DNA from: Bermanella sp044597725
GTDB taxonomy: Bacteria; Pseudomonadota; Gammaproteobacteria; Pseudomonadales; Oceanobacteraceae
Assembly: GCF_044597725.1 (NCBI RefSeq)
Contig: NZ_CP139003.1
Location: forward strand, 744,001-808,000
DNA: 64,000 bases
Direction: 5' to 3'
Under the pieces are notes generated by a model. That model was not told the origin of the DNA, searched no databases, and saw only the letters and a list, made by a program, of their open reading frames with translations. The position numbers were made by a program, and so were the translations under genes. The number at the start of each line of letters is the position of its first letter. The stretch's first letter is position 1. Shown piece by piece: positions 1 through 8,855 of this stretch.

Positions 1-537
1 AACCATTCATTGGGGCATATTTACCTAACGCATCTTGCCATCATGGCATTGATACCGCCGTTCGCTTTATTAGTGGGAACCACTCAATTTGGTTGGAGTT
101 TTGTGGGCAAAGAGTTTTATTATCTCACCTTTGAATCGGCGCTGCCGCTTGCCGTAGGGTTTTATTTTGCGCTGTTAATCGGTATGTTTTTGATGGCGTA
201 TTGTACTTACTGGATGGAAAAAACGTTTGGAGCTGAAGCCAGCTTAGAGCGTTGCTTATTGTTTACTACCTATACCTCAACCCCTATGTTCTTATCGGGT
301 TTTGCTGGTTTACTTCCTATTCTCTGGTTGGATGTATTTATAGTCATGGCCGCCGTATCTTATACCGTGTATTTACTTTATGCCGGTGTTCCCGTGTTCA
401 TGAATATACCAGAAGAACGTGGGTTCATTTTTGCTAGCTCAATTTTAACCGTGGGTTTATGTGCCTTAGTTGGATTAATGGCCTTTACCATTATTATCTG
501 GGAAATGGGCTTCATGCCGCAAATCATTGGCGGATAA
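1..537 (+). CDS. Yip1-family inner-membrane protein, 5' end outside the window
   Basis: The frame is open from the first base and ends at TAA 535-537, so the true start lies upstream; the first in-window start codon is a TTG at base 10 without a ribosome site. The 179 visible residues form about five hydrophobic segments, with the pattern of the bacterial Yip1/DUF1282 family: an ALIPPFALL segment, a WMEKTFG loop and a final helix before a short C-terminus. The molecular function of these proteins is unknown. It ends with a hairpin before the PilZ gene, so it is probably a separate transcription unit. The family call rests on overall character rather than a signature motif. Confidence 0.7.
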   Translation, partial: NHSLGHIYLTHLAIMALIPPFALLVGTTQFGWSFVGKEFYYLTFESALPLAVGFYFALLIGMFLMAYCTYWMEKTFGAEASLERCLLFTTYTSTPMFLSGFAGLLPILWLDVFIVMAAVSYTVYLLYAGVPVFMNIPEERGFIFASSILTVGLCALVGLMAFTIIIWEMGFMPQIIGG

Positions 538-553
538 CATTCTGTCTCTCTTC

Positions 554-577
554 AGCGGGTGATATTCCTCACCCGCT
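554..577 (+). terminator. Hairpin after the Yip1-like gene
   Basis: A perfect 9-bp inverted repeat (AGCGGGTGA / TCACCCGCT) with a 6-nt loop sits 17 nt after the stop codon. It lacks a strong T-tract, so it may be a weak terminator or an mRNA-stabilising hairpin. Confidence 0.45.
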
Positions 578-640
578 CTCGTTACCTATCTTCTCCATCT
601 TGATCTAGACTTAAATAAGAAAAGAGTTTAGGTGATCACA

Positions 641-1291
641 ATGGAAGACCAAGAAATTGAGTTTATGGACTTACGCCTACTGCCGGGGCAGGTCATCTAT
701 TTGGAATTTGAAGGGTATACTCGCAGCAGAGATAAATCGATTTTAGTGGGGTATCGCCGCAAAGGCTCAATCATCGTTACTATGCCGGTTGAAAATGGCG
801 TCCCCATTCCGGTAAAAAATGGCGAAAAAGTGAATGCTCGCCTGTTTGTGGGTAAACGTAACAGTGCGTGTGCTTTTCAGACCGAAGTGATGTTTTCTAG
901 TAATATTCCCTATCACCATGTACACCTAAAAGTGCCCGAAAAAGTCGTGGTCGACGCTGTGCGCAAAAGTGTGCGAGCAGAAGTTGAGGTGGTGAGTCGG
1001 CTTGTATATAACCTAGGTGAAAATGAGAAACGAACTACGGCGAAAATACTCGACCTGTCTACCGATGGTGCACGTATTGCTGGACGCACATTTGAGTTTA
1101 AAAATGGGGACCACATCCGCCTTGAGTTTGATGTTAACGTTTCGGGTATTGAGGTAGTGGTGGAAACACCAGGAATCGTACGCTCTTTAGGCGATATTGA
1201 TAAAGGTAAAACCGCCGGTATCCAGTTTGATGGTGTTGACGATCTGCATAAAATCGCTATACAGGCCTTTGTTCTTAGCCAAGTCCACTAA
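641..1291 (+). CDS. YcgR-like PilZ-domain c-di-GMP receptor
   Basis: This is a 216-residue protein with two parts. The N-terminal roughly 100 residues resemble the YcgR/PilZN beta-barrel. The C-terminal PilZ domain carries both c-di-GMP contacts: an RxxxR-type motif (R108 to R112) and DLSTDG (D138-G143), matching D/NxSxxG. Such proteins bind c-di-GMP and commonly brake flagellar rotation or alter motility; the target here is unknown. The ATG at 641 is preferred because AGGTG at 630-634 is correctly spaced; a GTG at 632, preceded by AAGAG, would add three residues. It stands alone between the Yip1 gene and nrdR. Confidence 0.85.
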   Translation: MEDQEIEFMDLRLLPGQVIYLEFEGYTRSRDKSILVGYRRKGSIIVTMPVENGVPIPVKNGEKVNARLFVGKRNSACAFQTEVMFSSNIPYHHVHLKVPEKVVVDAVRKSVRAEVEVVSRLVYNLGENEKRTTAKILDLSTDGARIAGRTFEFKNGDHIRLEFDVNVSGIEVVVETPGIVRSLGDIDKGKTAGIQFDGVDDLHKIAIQAFVLSQVH

Positions 1292-1416
1292 GAGACACAG
1301 TTTGCGCCGAATAGTTGCAAATATTCCTTGTTTCAAGCCCAGCCTTGTGTTTCAACTTCAAGCACAAACGGTTATAATTTCGCCCCATTTTTAAGCTCTT
1401 TAACACAGGATTTGCC

Positions 1417-1920
1417 ATGCGCTGTCCCTTTTGCGGTGAACAAGATACCAAAGTCATCGATTCCCGCTTGGTTGCCGAAGGCGATCAGGTGCGTCGACGC
1501 CGTCAGTGCCAAGCCTGTGATGAACGCTTTACCACCTTCGAATCTGCCGAACTGGTCATGCCTAAGCTTATCAAAAGCGATGGCACCCGTGTTCCGTTTG
1601 ATGAACAGAAGCTAAGGGCTGGTATTCAGCGCGCCCTCGAAAAACGTCCTGTTAGTGTTGAAGACATAGAAGCGTCTATTAATCGCATAATGGCTCGTGT
1701 ACGAGCCACAGGTGAGCGTGAAATCCGCAGCCTCATGTTAGGTGAGCTGGTCATGGATGAGCTGCGTAAGCTTGACCAAGTAGCGTATGTTCGCTTCGCA
1801 TCGGTTTATCGCCAATTTCAGGATATTGATGAATTTCGTCAAGAAATTGATCGTATTAGACACGATGTGCGTACCAACGACGCTCAACTCGACATCTTGG
1901 TGGACGATAGTAAAGAATGA
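1417..1920 (+). CDS. nrdR: NrdR, ATP-cone repressor of ribonucleotide reductase genes
   Basis: The 167-residue product starts with the NrdR zinc ribbon (C3, C6, C31, C34) and a conserved VIDSR block, followed by the ATP-cone domain (about residues 49-139) that senses ATP/dATP. The family represses nrd operons by binding NrdR boxes. It is slightly longer than the usual 150 residues because of an acidic C-terminal tail. AGGA lies just upstream of the ATG. Its stop overlaps the ribD start (ATGA), the classic gammaproteobacterial nrdR-rib arrangement. Confidence 0.97.
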   Translation: MRCPFCGEQDTKVIDSRLVAEGDQVRRRRQCQACDERFTTFESAELVMPKLIKSDGTRVPFDEQKLRAGIQRALEKRPVSVEDIEASINRIMARVRATGEREIRSLMLGELVMDELRKLDQVAYVRFASVYRQFQDIDEFRQEIDRIRHDVRTNDAQLDILVDDSKE

Positions 1921-3029
1921 GTGAGCATATCCCGTACATGGCGCGAGCCATACAATTAGCCAAGCAAGGGCTATATACCACCGACCCTAACCCAAGAGTG
2001 GGTTGCGTAATCGTCAACGATGGCATAATCGTAGGTGAAGGCTATCACGTACGTGCGGGGGAAGGTCATGCCGAAGTCAATGCTTTGGCCATGGCAAAAG
2101 AACAAGCTAAAGGTGCAACCGCGTATGTCACCTTGGAACCATGCAGTCATTATGGCCGCACACCACCATGTAGTGATGGCTTGATTAAAGCGGGTATCCG
2201 CCAAGTGGTATGCGCTATGGAAGACCCTAATCCTGAGGTTAGCGGGCGCGGCTTCGAAAAACTACGTAATGCGGGCATAGAGGTTATTACCAGTGTGCTC
2301 GAACAAGATGCCTATGATTTAAACCCAGGTTTCATTAAGCGCATGAAAACTGGGCTGCCGTTTGTTCGTATTAAAATTGCCTCGAGCCTAGATGGACGCA
2401 CGGCCATGGCCAATGGTACAAGTCAGTGGATAACTGGCCCCGCTGCGCGTCAAGATGTACAGCGTTATCGCGCTCGCAGTAGCGCAATCATTACCGGCAT
2501 CGAGAGCATTGTTCATGACGATTCATCTTTAACAGTGCGTCCAGATGAGCTTGGCATAGCTCCCGATCTGGCTCAGCAAGCGGCACAAAAGCAGCCGCTA
2601 CGTGTTGTATTAGATAGCCATGGGCGTATAACCGCACAACACAAGGTGGTAAACCAGCCAGGGCAAACCCTTGTGTGTGTACGCCACGGTGTACAGTTGC
2701 CCAATTTTGTAGAGAGTCTAGCCTTAAATCATGATGCTGACGGTTTAGACTTACGTGCATTGTTGAAAGAGCTGGGGTTACGCCAGTGTAATGAAGTATT
2801 GGTCGAAACAGGGGCTAAGTTAGCCGGTAGTTTTATTCGGTTGGGACTGGTTGATGAAGTATTGCATTACATGGCTCCTTGTTTGCTGGGCAGTGATGCT
2901 CGCCCTGTATTTGAACTTAAGATTCAAGAGATGGCCAATAAGTATAGCGTGAAGATTACCGATACCCGTATGTTAGCTGATGACATACGCATGACGTACC
3001 GTATTAACGAACATTCCGCATCAGAGTGA
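1917..3029 (+). CDS. ribD: Bifunctional riboflavin deaminase/reductase RibD
   Basis: RibD carries out the second and third steps of riboflavin synthesis: pyrimidine deamination, then NADPH-dependent side-chain reduction. The N-terminal cytidine-deaminase-type domain has the zinc ligands HAE (H51-E53) and PCSHYGRTPPC (C76, C85). The C-terminal reductase domain (about residues 148-365) has the KIASSLDGRTA block. Its length of 370 residues is normal. It overlaps nrdR by 4 nt and is followed after 69 nt by ribBA. In many relatives ribE (riboflavin synthase) lies between ribD and ribBA; it is absent here. Confidence 0.97.
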   Translation: MSEHIPYMARAIQLAKQGLYTTDPNPRVGCVIVNDGIIVGEGYHVRAGEGHAEVNALAMAKEQAKGATAYVTLEPCSHYGRTPPCSDGLIKAGIRQVVCAMEDPNPEVSGRGFEKLRNAGIEVITSVLEQDAYDLNPGFIKRMKTGLPFVRIKIASSLDGRTAMANGTSQWITGPAARQDVQRYRARSSAIITGIESIVHDDSSLTVRPDELGIAPDLAQQAAQKQPLRVVLDSHGRITAQHKVVNQPGQTLVCVRHGVQLPNFVESLALNHDADGLDLRALLKELGLRQCNEVLVETGAKLAGSFIRLGLVDEVLHYMAPCLLGSDARPVFELKIQEMANKYSVKITDTRMLADDIRMTYRINEHSASE

Positions 3030-3098
3030 TAGCACGAACTTAAATTGTAGCTTAACTACTGATGTGAACATTTATAGTGAACGAATATCGAGAGTTTT

Positions 3099-4214
3099 AT
3101 GGCTTTAAATAGTATTGAAGAAATTATCCAAGACATTAGTGATGGCAAAATGGTTATTCTCATGGACGATGAAGACCGTGAGAACGAAGGCGATATTATT
3201 GTTGCCTCAGAGAAAGTAACCCCTGAAATTATCAACTTCATGGCAAGTAAAGCACGTGGGTTAATTTGCTTAACTTTAACCCCTGATCGCTGCGATTTTT
3301 TAGGTTTGCCATCCATGGTTGCCGGTAATGGTTCTAAGTTTTCTACACCCTTTACCGTATCTATTGAAGCAGCCGAAGGTGTGACCACGGGTATTAGTGC
3401 AGCTGATCGCGCGGTAACGGTTCGTGCAGCGGTTAACCCTATGGGTAAGCCCGATGATATTGTACAACCGGGGCATATTTTTCCATTACGCGCTCAAGCG
3501 GCGGGTGTATTAACGCGCGCGGGGCACACCGAAGCCGGTTGTGATTTGGCCCGTTTGGCCGGGCTTCAACCAAGTGCGTGTATTGTCGAAATCATGAATG
3601 AAGACGGCACCATGGCACGCCGACCACAACTTGAAGAGTTTGCCAAAGAGCACGATTTAAAAATTGGCACCATCGCCGATCTTATTCAATATCGTATGGC
3701 CAACGAACATACCATCGAAAAAGTCAGCACTGATCGTCTAGACACAGTACATGGCGAATTTGATTTGCATGTTTATAAAGATCTCATTAACAAAGACACC
3801 CATTTAGCCATTACTAAAGGAAATGTCGAAAAATCTGAGACGCCACTTGTACGCGTGCAAGCCGCCGAAACATTACGTGATGTATTGGGTGCGGTTATAC
3901 CAAATTCATCAAGCTGGTCTATGAGTAATAGCCTAGAAGCCATTGGTAAAAGTGAAGCTGGTGCTTTGGTTGTATTAAATGCAGGTGAACGTGAAGATGT
4001 AGCCACAGCCATTGAAACATTTTATGGACGCCAAAAGCCCGTTCGTACCAGTGATGTGGATAGCTCAGGTGCCTACGTAACCATTGGTACAGGCTCGCAA
4101 ATATTGCGTGACCTTGGAGTTAGTAAAATGCGTTTACTAAGCAGCCCCATGAAATTTACAGGGATATCTGGCTTCAATTTGGAAGTTGTTGAATACATCC
4201 CTTGCGAACAATAA
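3099..4214 (+). CDS. ribBA: DHBP synthase with degenerate GTP cyclohydrolase II-like domain (RibBA/RibBX type)
   Basis: Residues 1 to about 205 form a complete 3,4-dihydroxy-2-butanone-4-phosphate synthase with the DDEDRENEGD active-site motif and the RAGHTEA block. It converts ribulose-5-phosphate into the four-carbon precursor of lumazine. The C-terminal roughly 165 residues align in position with GTP cyclohydrolase II, but the three zinc cysteines and the GDVLGS-type motif of true RibA are missing. It therefore probably lacks cyclohydrolase activity, as described for the proteobacterial RibBX variant. A separate ribA would then be needed elsewhere. No FMN riboswitch is visible in the 69-nt gap before it. 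Confidence 0.92.
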   Translation: MALNSIEEIIQDISDGKMVILMDDEDRENEGDIIVASEKVTPEIINFMASKARGLICLTLTPDRCDFLGLPSMVAGNGSKFSTPFTVSIEAAEGVTTGISAADRAVTVRAAVNPMGKPDDIVQPGHIFPLRAQAAGVLTRAGHTEAGCDLARLAGLQPSACIVEIMNEDGTMARRPQLEEFAKEHDLKIGTIADLIQYRMANEHTIEKVSTDRLDTVHGEFDLHVYKDLINKDTHLAITKGNVEKSETPLVRVQAAETLRDVLGAVIPNSSSWSMSNSLEAIGKSEAGALVVLNAGEREDVATAIETFYGRQKPVRTSDVDSSGAYVTIGTGSQILRDLGVSKMRLLSSPMKFTGISGFNLEVVEYIPCEQ

Positions 4215-4245
4215 ATTTGAATTAAACAGATTAATAGGACAAAAA

Positions 4246-4713
4246 ATGAAAAAAATTATTGGAAGTTTTGCCCCAATGGAAGCCAAGTTTGCCATCGTTC
4301 AAACCACGTGGAATGAATTTGTGGTTGATAAATTGGTTGATGGCGCGGTACGTGGATTAACCCGTCACGGTATCAGTGAAGACAACATTACTTTGGTACA
4401 TTGCCCGGGTGCGTTTGAAGTACCATTGGTGGTAAAGAAGTTAGCAGAAAGTGGCAAGTATGATGCGGTTATTGCGTTGGGTGCTGTTATTCGTGGTTCA
4501 ACCCCTCACTTCGATTATGTAGCGGGCGAAGCAGCCAAAGGTTTAGGCCAAATTGCACTTAATACCGATACACCCGTTTCGTTTGGTATTTTAACGGTCG
4601 ATACCATTGAGCAGGCGATTGAGCGTGCCGGAACAAAAGCCGGTAATAAAGGCGAAGAAGCTGCTTTATCCGCATTTGAAATGGTTAGCTTATTACGACA
4701 ATTGGAGGCCTAA
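4246..4713 (+). CDS. ribH: Lumazine synthase RibH
   Basis: RibH is the 6,7-dimethyl-8-ribityllumazine synthase, which condenses the ribBA product with the RibD product. The 155-residue protein shows the family landmarks PGAFEVP, ALGAVIRGSTPHFDYV and SFGILTVDT. The frame stays open 60 nt further upstream, but ATG 4246 has a well-placed AGGA at 4236-4239, and the upstream part lies inside ribBA. It overlaps nusB by one base (TAATG), so the two are translationally coupled. Confidence 0.96.
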   Translation: MKKIIGSFAPMEAKFAIVQTTWNEFVVDKLVDGAVRGLTRHGISEDNITLVHCPGAFEVPLVVKKLAESGKYDAVIALGAVIRGSTPHFDYVAGEAAKGLGQIALNTDTPVSFGILTVDTIEQAIERAGTKAGNKGEEAALSAFEMVSLLRQLEA

Positions 4714-5183
4714 TGAAACAGACTCCAATTCCGCGTAAAGATAACAACAGTGGGCGCCCCAATGCTGGTGCTCGTCGTAAAGCACGGCATTATGCGGTAC
4801 AAGCGTTGTATCAATGGGACATGGCTGGCGCGAGTTTAAATGCCATCGAAGCTGAATTTCTGGTTGATAATGACATGAAGCATGTGGACGTAGAATATTT
4901 TAGAGATATTTTACGTGGTGTTCCTAACGACTTGAGTCAGCTAGATGAAATGTTAGCACCGTGCCTTAGCCGAGACATGAAAGAAGTAACGCCAGTTGAG
5001 CGAGCTATTTTGCGTCTAGGTGCATACGAACTGGCGCATCGTATTGATGTGCCTTATCGAGTTGTGATTAACGAAAGCGTTGAGTTATCGAAAAAATTTG
5101 GTGCTACCGAAAGCCATAAATTTATAAACGGAGCACTGGATAAACTGGCTCAGCAAGTACGAGTTGTAGAAATTAAAAACTAG
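4713..5183 (+). CDS. nusB: Transcription antitermination factor NusB
   Basis: NusB is the small all-helical protein that binds boxA RNA together with S10 (NusE) in rRNA antitermination. The 156-residue product has the N-terminal ARRKARHYAVQALYQWD block and the C-terminal VVINESVELSKKFG and FINGALDKLA signatures. Its first 15 residues are basic and polar, a slightly extended tail. It lies between ribH (1-nt overlap) and thiL (15-nt gap), the conserved position. Confidence 0.96.
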   Translation: MKQTPIPRKDNNSGRPNAGARRKARHYAVQALYQWDMAGASLNAIEAEFLVDNDMKHVDVEYFRDILRGVPNDLSQLDEMLAPCLSRDMKEVTPVERAILRLGAYELAHRIDVPYRVVINESVELSKKFGATESHKFINGALDKLAQQVRVVEIKN

Positions 5184-5198
5184 CAACAGGGAAATACT

Positions 5199-6119
5199 GT
5201 GAACGAATTTGACATTATAAAGCAGTATTTCCAACAACCAAATTTGAGTTTCCCCCATCCTAATATTGCGCAGTCCATCGGTGATGACTGCGCCATTCTT
5301 ACTTTAGCACCACAACAGCAATTGGTTATGTCTATGGATACCTTGGTTGAAGGCGTCCACTTTTTATCTAATGCTGACGCTTATGACATTGGCACTCGTT
5401 CTTTGTGTGTAACTTTAAGTGACTTGGCTGCCATGGGAGCCACACCCATCGGGTTTACCCTGGGCATAACCTTACCTAATGCCAGTGAACCTTGGTTGCG
5501 AGAGTTTAGCGATGGCTTGGCAAACATAGCCACAAAATATCAATGCCCACTTATTGGTGGCGATACCACTCGCGGTCCAAGCTTGGTGATTACGATACAA
5601 GTGCATGGACAAGTAGCTAAAGGTAAAGCATTGCTTCGATCCGGTGCGCAAGTTGGCGATAAACTTTATGTAAGTGGAAACCTTGGAGATGCCGCCGGTG
5701 CATTACCCATGGTGCTCAAAGACCCCAAAATGCAACATCCACTAATGGAACGTTATTATCGACCATTGCCGCAAATCGCTTATGGCCAACAGCTATTGGG
5801 AGTCGCCACTAGTGCTCTTGATATTAGCGATGGTTTAATGCAAGACGTTCGGCACTTGTGCCAAGCGAGCCAAGTGAGTATGGAAATTGATGTGCAAGCC
5901 TTGCCATTGTCGGAAGCTCTGGTTAATGCATACGGACAAGAGCAAGCGCTAAGCTATGCTCTCACCGGAGGCGATGACTATCAGCTGGCATATACGGCAG
6001 CTCATTGTGATAAAGGTATCTGTATTGGACGTGTTGTTCCGTCAAACGGCACCCATGAAGTGCGTGTGAACGGGCTAACGGGCACCACTATAACGCAGCA
6101 AGGTTACCAGCATTTTTAG
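5199..6119 (+). CDS. thiL: Thiamine-monophosphate kinase ThiL
   Basis: ThiL phosphorylates thiamine monophosphate to the active cofactor TPP. The 306-residue protein has the PurM/ThiL-fold landmarks: IGDDCAIL, MSMDTLVEGVHF, SDLAAMGATP, IGGDTTRG and, in the C-terminal half, LDISDGLMQD and TGGDDYQL. The start is GTG 5199 with ACAGGGA upstream. In many gammaproteobacteria pgpA follows thiL; here it is absent and a long promoter-bearing gap leads into the protease gene. Confidence 0.96.
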   Translation: MNEFDIIKQYFQQPNLSFPHPNIAQSIGDDCAILTLAPQQQLVMSMDTLVEGVHFLSNADAYDIGTRSLCVTLSDLAAMGATPIGFTLGITLPNASEPWLREFSDGLANIATKYQCPLIGGDTTRGPSLVITIQVHGQVAKGKALLRSGAQVGDKLYVSGNLGDAAGALPMVLKDPKMQHPLMERYYRPLPQIAYGQQLLGVATSALDISDGLMQDVRHLCQASQVSMEIDVQALPLSEALVNAYGQEQALSYALTGGDDYQLAYTAAHCDKGICIGRVVPSNGTHEVRVNGLTGTTITQQGYQHF

Positions 6120-6154
6120 TATGTGAGTCATCACTCATTACCTATTGCCCAGCA

Positions 6155-6183
6155 TTGACATTTGTTTGACACCTGTCTATTTT
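6155..6183 (+). promoter_or_regulatory. Sigma-70 type promoter upstream of the S8 protease gene
   Basis: TTGACA (6155-6160) and TATTTT (6178-6183) are separated by exactly 17 nt, about 47 nt before the protease ATG. The -35 hexamer is a perfect consensus. A second TTGACA starts 10 nt downstream but has no matching -10. Confidence 0.55.
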
Positions 6184-6229
6184 AACGCCCCTTAAAAATT
6201 AGAATAACGCACAAAATTTAAGGGAACCT

Positions 6230-8845
6230 ATGAATAGGGATATTATATCGGTAGCAGTGTTGTCAGCTACTTTGACCGCTTGTGGTAGTGGAAGCAGTGT
6301 CGAAGTCAATGATCCGCCTACACTTGCTTCCAGTCACATTCAGCTTGATCGCGGCCAATCAATTTCTCACAACTTACAACTTGCTGATAAAAACGGTGAC
6401 TCAGTTACAGCTCGTATCGTACAAACAACGCGAAACGGTGATGTATCTGTGGATAACAATGGTATCGTGCAGTACACCCCAAATGATGGGTTCTATGGCA
6501 ACGATACATTTACGGTTGAAGTGAGCGATGGTACCGACACGGTAACTTACACAGTCACCATTGATGTCAACTTGGTGAATACAGCGCCGACACTGAGTTC
6601 CGGTGTGATATCCTTGGACGAAGATCAGTCTATTACCTATCCCCTTAATATTGTTGATGCAGATGATGACGTCGTTGCTGTCTATGCGACCCGCAGCCCT
6701 AATAATGGCAGCGTAACAATCGCAAGTGACAATAAATCTTTGCAATACACGCCAACCCCAGATTTTTTTGGTTCTGATAGCATTGAGTTAGAGCTGGATG
6801 ATGGCATTGAACAAGTTTCTGTTACTTTTGACGTGTTTGTTGAGGCAGTTAATGATAAGCCCGTTATCAATACGTTGTCATACATGCTGGATCCGGGATC
6901 AACCAATATCGAAGCCAAAATTGATGCGACCGATGTTGATGGCGATGCTTTAACTTATAGTGTTGCCGGTATATCCGTTACTGATATTGATTTTGAGTTA
7001 AACCCAGATTCTGGCGAATTTATTTTCCAAGATGATTATATTGAGCAACGTAAAGTAACTGTGGTTGTTAACGTTTCAGATGGCAACGAAAATGTAGCTG
7101 GTAACTTAGTATTTAGAACCAGCTATGATGAATTATATGCACAGCAATGGCACCTCAAAAATACGGCACAAGATGCATTCTCTAATACCGTCGGTACGCT
7201 TGGCCATGACATTAATGCGGAACCCGTGCATAAACAAGGCATCCTTGGGGCAGGTGTAAATATTGCTATTGTCGACTCAGGTCTAGAGATTGCCCACCCA
7301 GATTTGGTCGACAATGTTCTCCCCGGTCGTTCTTATGATTACCTATCAAATGATAACGATCCTAGCCCCATTGATTCAGAAGGCGATCATGGCACCTCGG
7401 TAGCCGGTTTAAGTGCAGCGGTTGGTTATAATGGAATTGGTGGTCGCGGTGTGGCACCCGATGCGAACCTTTTGGGCTTTAACTGGTTAAAAACTCAAGG
7501 GCTAGATGAATGGGTTCGCAACCATGGTGGTGATCAAACTGATGATGTTTTGGTTATAAATGAGAGCTACGGTTTAACTATCTTTGGGCCAGAGTCGTTT
7601 GACGCGTTTGGTAACGACCTTGCAGAAGAACACCTCAAAGAAGTAACAAAGAATAATAACCAAGGTCGTGGTGTTTTATTGGTTAAGTCAGCGGGTAACT
7701 CTTTTGTGGATCAACGTAATTTTGATTTAACCATCCAAGGTAAAACCCCCGACTTGATTCTATCTCCTTACTATCAAGATGATAAAGATGAAAGTTTAAG
7801 TGCAAATATTGCTGGAACGGAGCCCGATGCATCGAGTATCTACCACACCATCGTATCGGCTTTAAATGCCAATGCACAAAGCCCGTTATCGAGTTATTCA
7901 ACCGTTGGGGCATCAGTGTGGGTTTCAGCGCCGGGAGGCGAGTATGGCCAAGATGCTCCCGCTATGATTACGACCGATGTGGCGGGCTGTGATAAAGGTT
8001 ATGCCCAAGATGGGGAGGCAGGCTTTAATGGTGACATAACACTAAATGAAAACTGTAACTATGTCTCAACCTTTAACGGCACCTCATCAGCAGCGCCCGT
8101 TGTGTCTGGCGTGGCTGCATTATTATTTTCCGCCAACGATAAGCTCACATGGCGAGATGTTCGTCATATTATGGCGTCTACGGCAAAGAAAATTCACCAA
8201 GATTTTGTGCCAATTTCCGTGGAGAACACAGCGGGTGATGAATATGTAGCAGAACCTGGCTGGTTTACCAATGATGCTGGCTATAATTTCCATAACTGGT
8301 ATGGGTTCGGTCTGGTTGATGCAGAAAAAGCCATTGAGATGGCGCTTGATGACAGTTATTCCTTACTACCTGAATTGAAAGAAACAGCGTTTATTCAGCC
8401 TAGCAATACAACATCTGCCCAAATTCCTGAAAGCATGACAGGTGCAATGCGATTGGTGAACGTTAGTGAAGAGCTGACGGTAGAGGCAGTACAGGTTAAA
8501 TTATCCGTTAGCCATGGCCGCGACAGTGATTTAGCGGTTGAGCTGGTATCACCATCGGGCACCAAGTCAGTGGTTTTACAACCACGTAGTTTATTAATTG
8601 CCGATCAAGCCGATGGTATGGAAGATACAGATTTTAATAATACAGTGCTGTTAAGCAATGCCTTTTACGGGGAACCATCTGAAGGTACTTGGTTAGTAAA
8701 GGTTATTGATACCAATGATGGTAATTTTGAAGTTGGTACGTATAGCATTGGAGATGAGAAAGCTGAAAGTCTAACGATGGCAAATAATGCTGAGCTTGGT
8801 ATTTTAACGGATGTATCAATCCGTATATATGGACATGAGAAATAG
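6230..8845 (+). CDS. Exported lipoprotein subtilase (S8) with N-terminal cadherin-like repeats and C-terminal P-domain
   Basis: The 871-residue protein begins with a lipoprotein signal (lipobox LTAC, Cys18). Residues of about 30-290 hold tandem cadherin/VCBS-like modules (YTPNDGFYGNDTFTVEVSDG and a near copy, YTPTPDFFGSDSIELELDDG). The catalytic domain has Asp349 (IVDSG), His387 (DHGTSVAG) and Ser619 (NGTSSAAPVVSG). A proprotein-convertase P-domain (about residues 735-860, LVNVSEELTVEAVQVKLSVSH then EGTWLVKVIDT) closes it, as in kexin-like bacterial proteases such as Aeromonas ASP. No inhibitor-I9 propeptide is visible at the N-terminus. The next gene starts 10 nt after the stop and is probably its partner. 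Confidence 0.93.
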   Translation: MNRDIISVAVLSATLTACGSGSSVEVNDPPTLASSHIQLDRGQSISHNLQLADKNGDSVTARIVQTTRNGDVSVDNNGIVQYTPNDGFYGNDTFTVEVSDGTDTVTYTVTIDVNLVNTAPTLSSGVISLDEDQSITYPLNIVDADDDVVAVYATRSPNNGSVTIASDNKSLQYTPTPDFFGSDSIELELDDGIEQVSVTFDVFVEAVNDKPVINTLSYMLDPGSTNIEAKIDATDVDGDALTYSVAGISVTDIDFELNPDSGEFIFQDDYIEQRKVTVVVNVSDGNENVAGNLVFRTSYDELYAQQWHLKNTAQDAFSNTVGTLGHDINAEPVHKQGILGAGVNIAIVDSGLEIAHPDLVDNVLPGRSYDYLSNDNDPSPIDSEGDHGTSVAGLSAAVGYNGIGGRGVAPDANLLGFNWLKTQGLDEWVRNHGGDQTDDVLVINESYGLTIFGPESFDAFGNDLAEEHLKEVTKNNNQGRGVLLVKSAGNSFVDQRNFDLTIQGKTPDLILSPYYQDDKDESLSANIAGTEPDASSIYHTIVSALNANAQSPLSSYSTVGASVWVSAPGGEYGQDAPAMITTDVAGCDKGYAQDGEAGFNGDITLNENCNYVSTFNGTSSAAPVVSGVAALLFSANDKLTWRDVRHIMASTAKKIHQDFVPISVENTAGDEYVAEPGWFTNDAGYNFHNWYGFGLVDAEKAIEMALDDSYSLLPELKETAFIQPSNTTSAQIPESMTGAMRLVNVSEELTVEAVQVKLSVSHGRDSDLAVELVSPSGTKSVVLQPRSLLIADQADGMEDTDFNNTVLLSNAFYGEPSEGTWLVKVIDTNDGNFEVGTYSIGDEKAESLTMANNAELGILTDVSIRIYGHEK

Positions 8846-8855
8846 GATGATAATC

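Noticed and set aside
3030..3098. FMN riboswitch before ribBA
   Set aside because: The gap is 69 nt, too short for the conserved RFN element, and its sequence blocks are absent.
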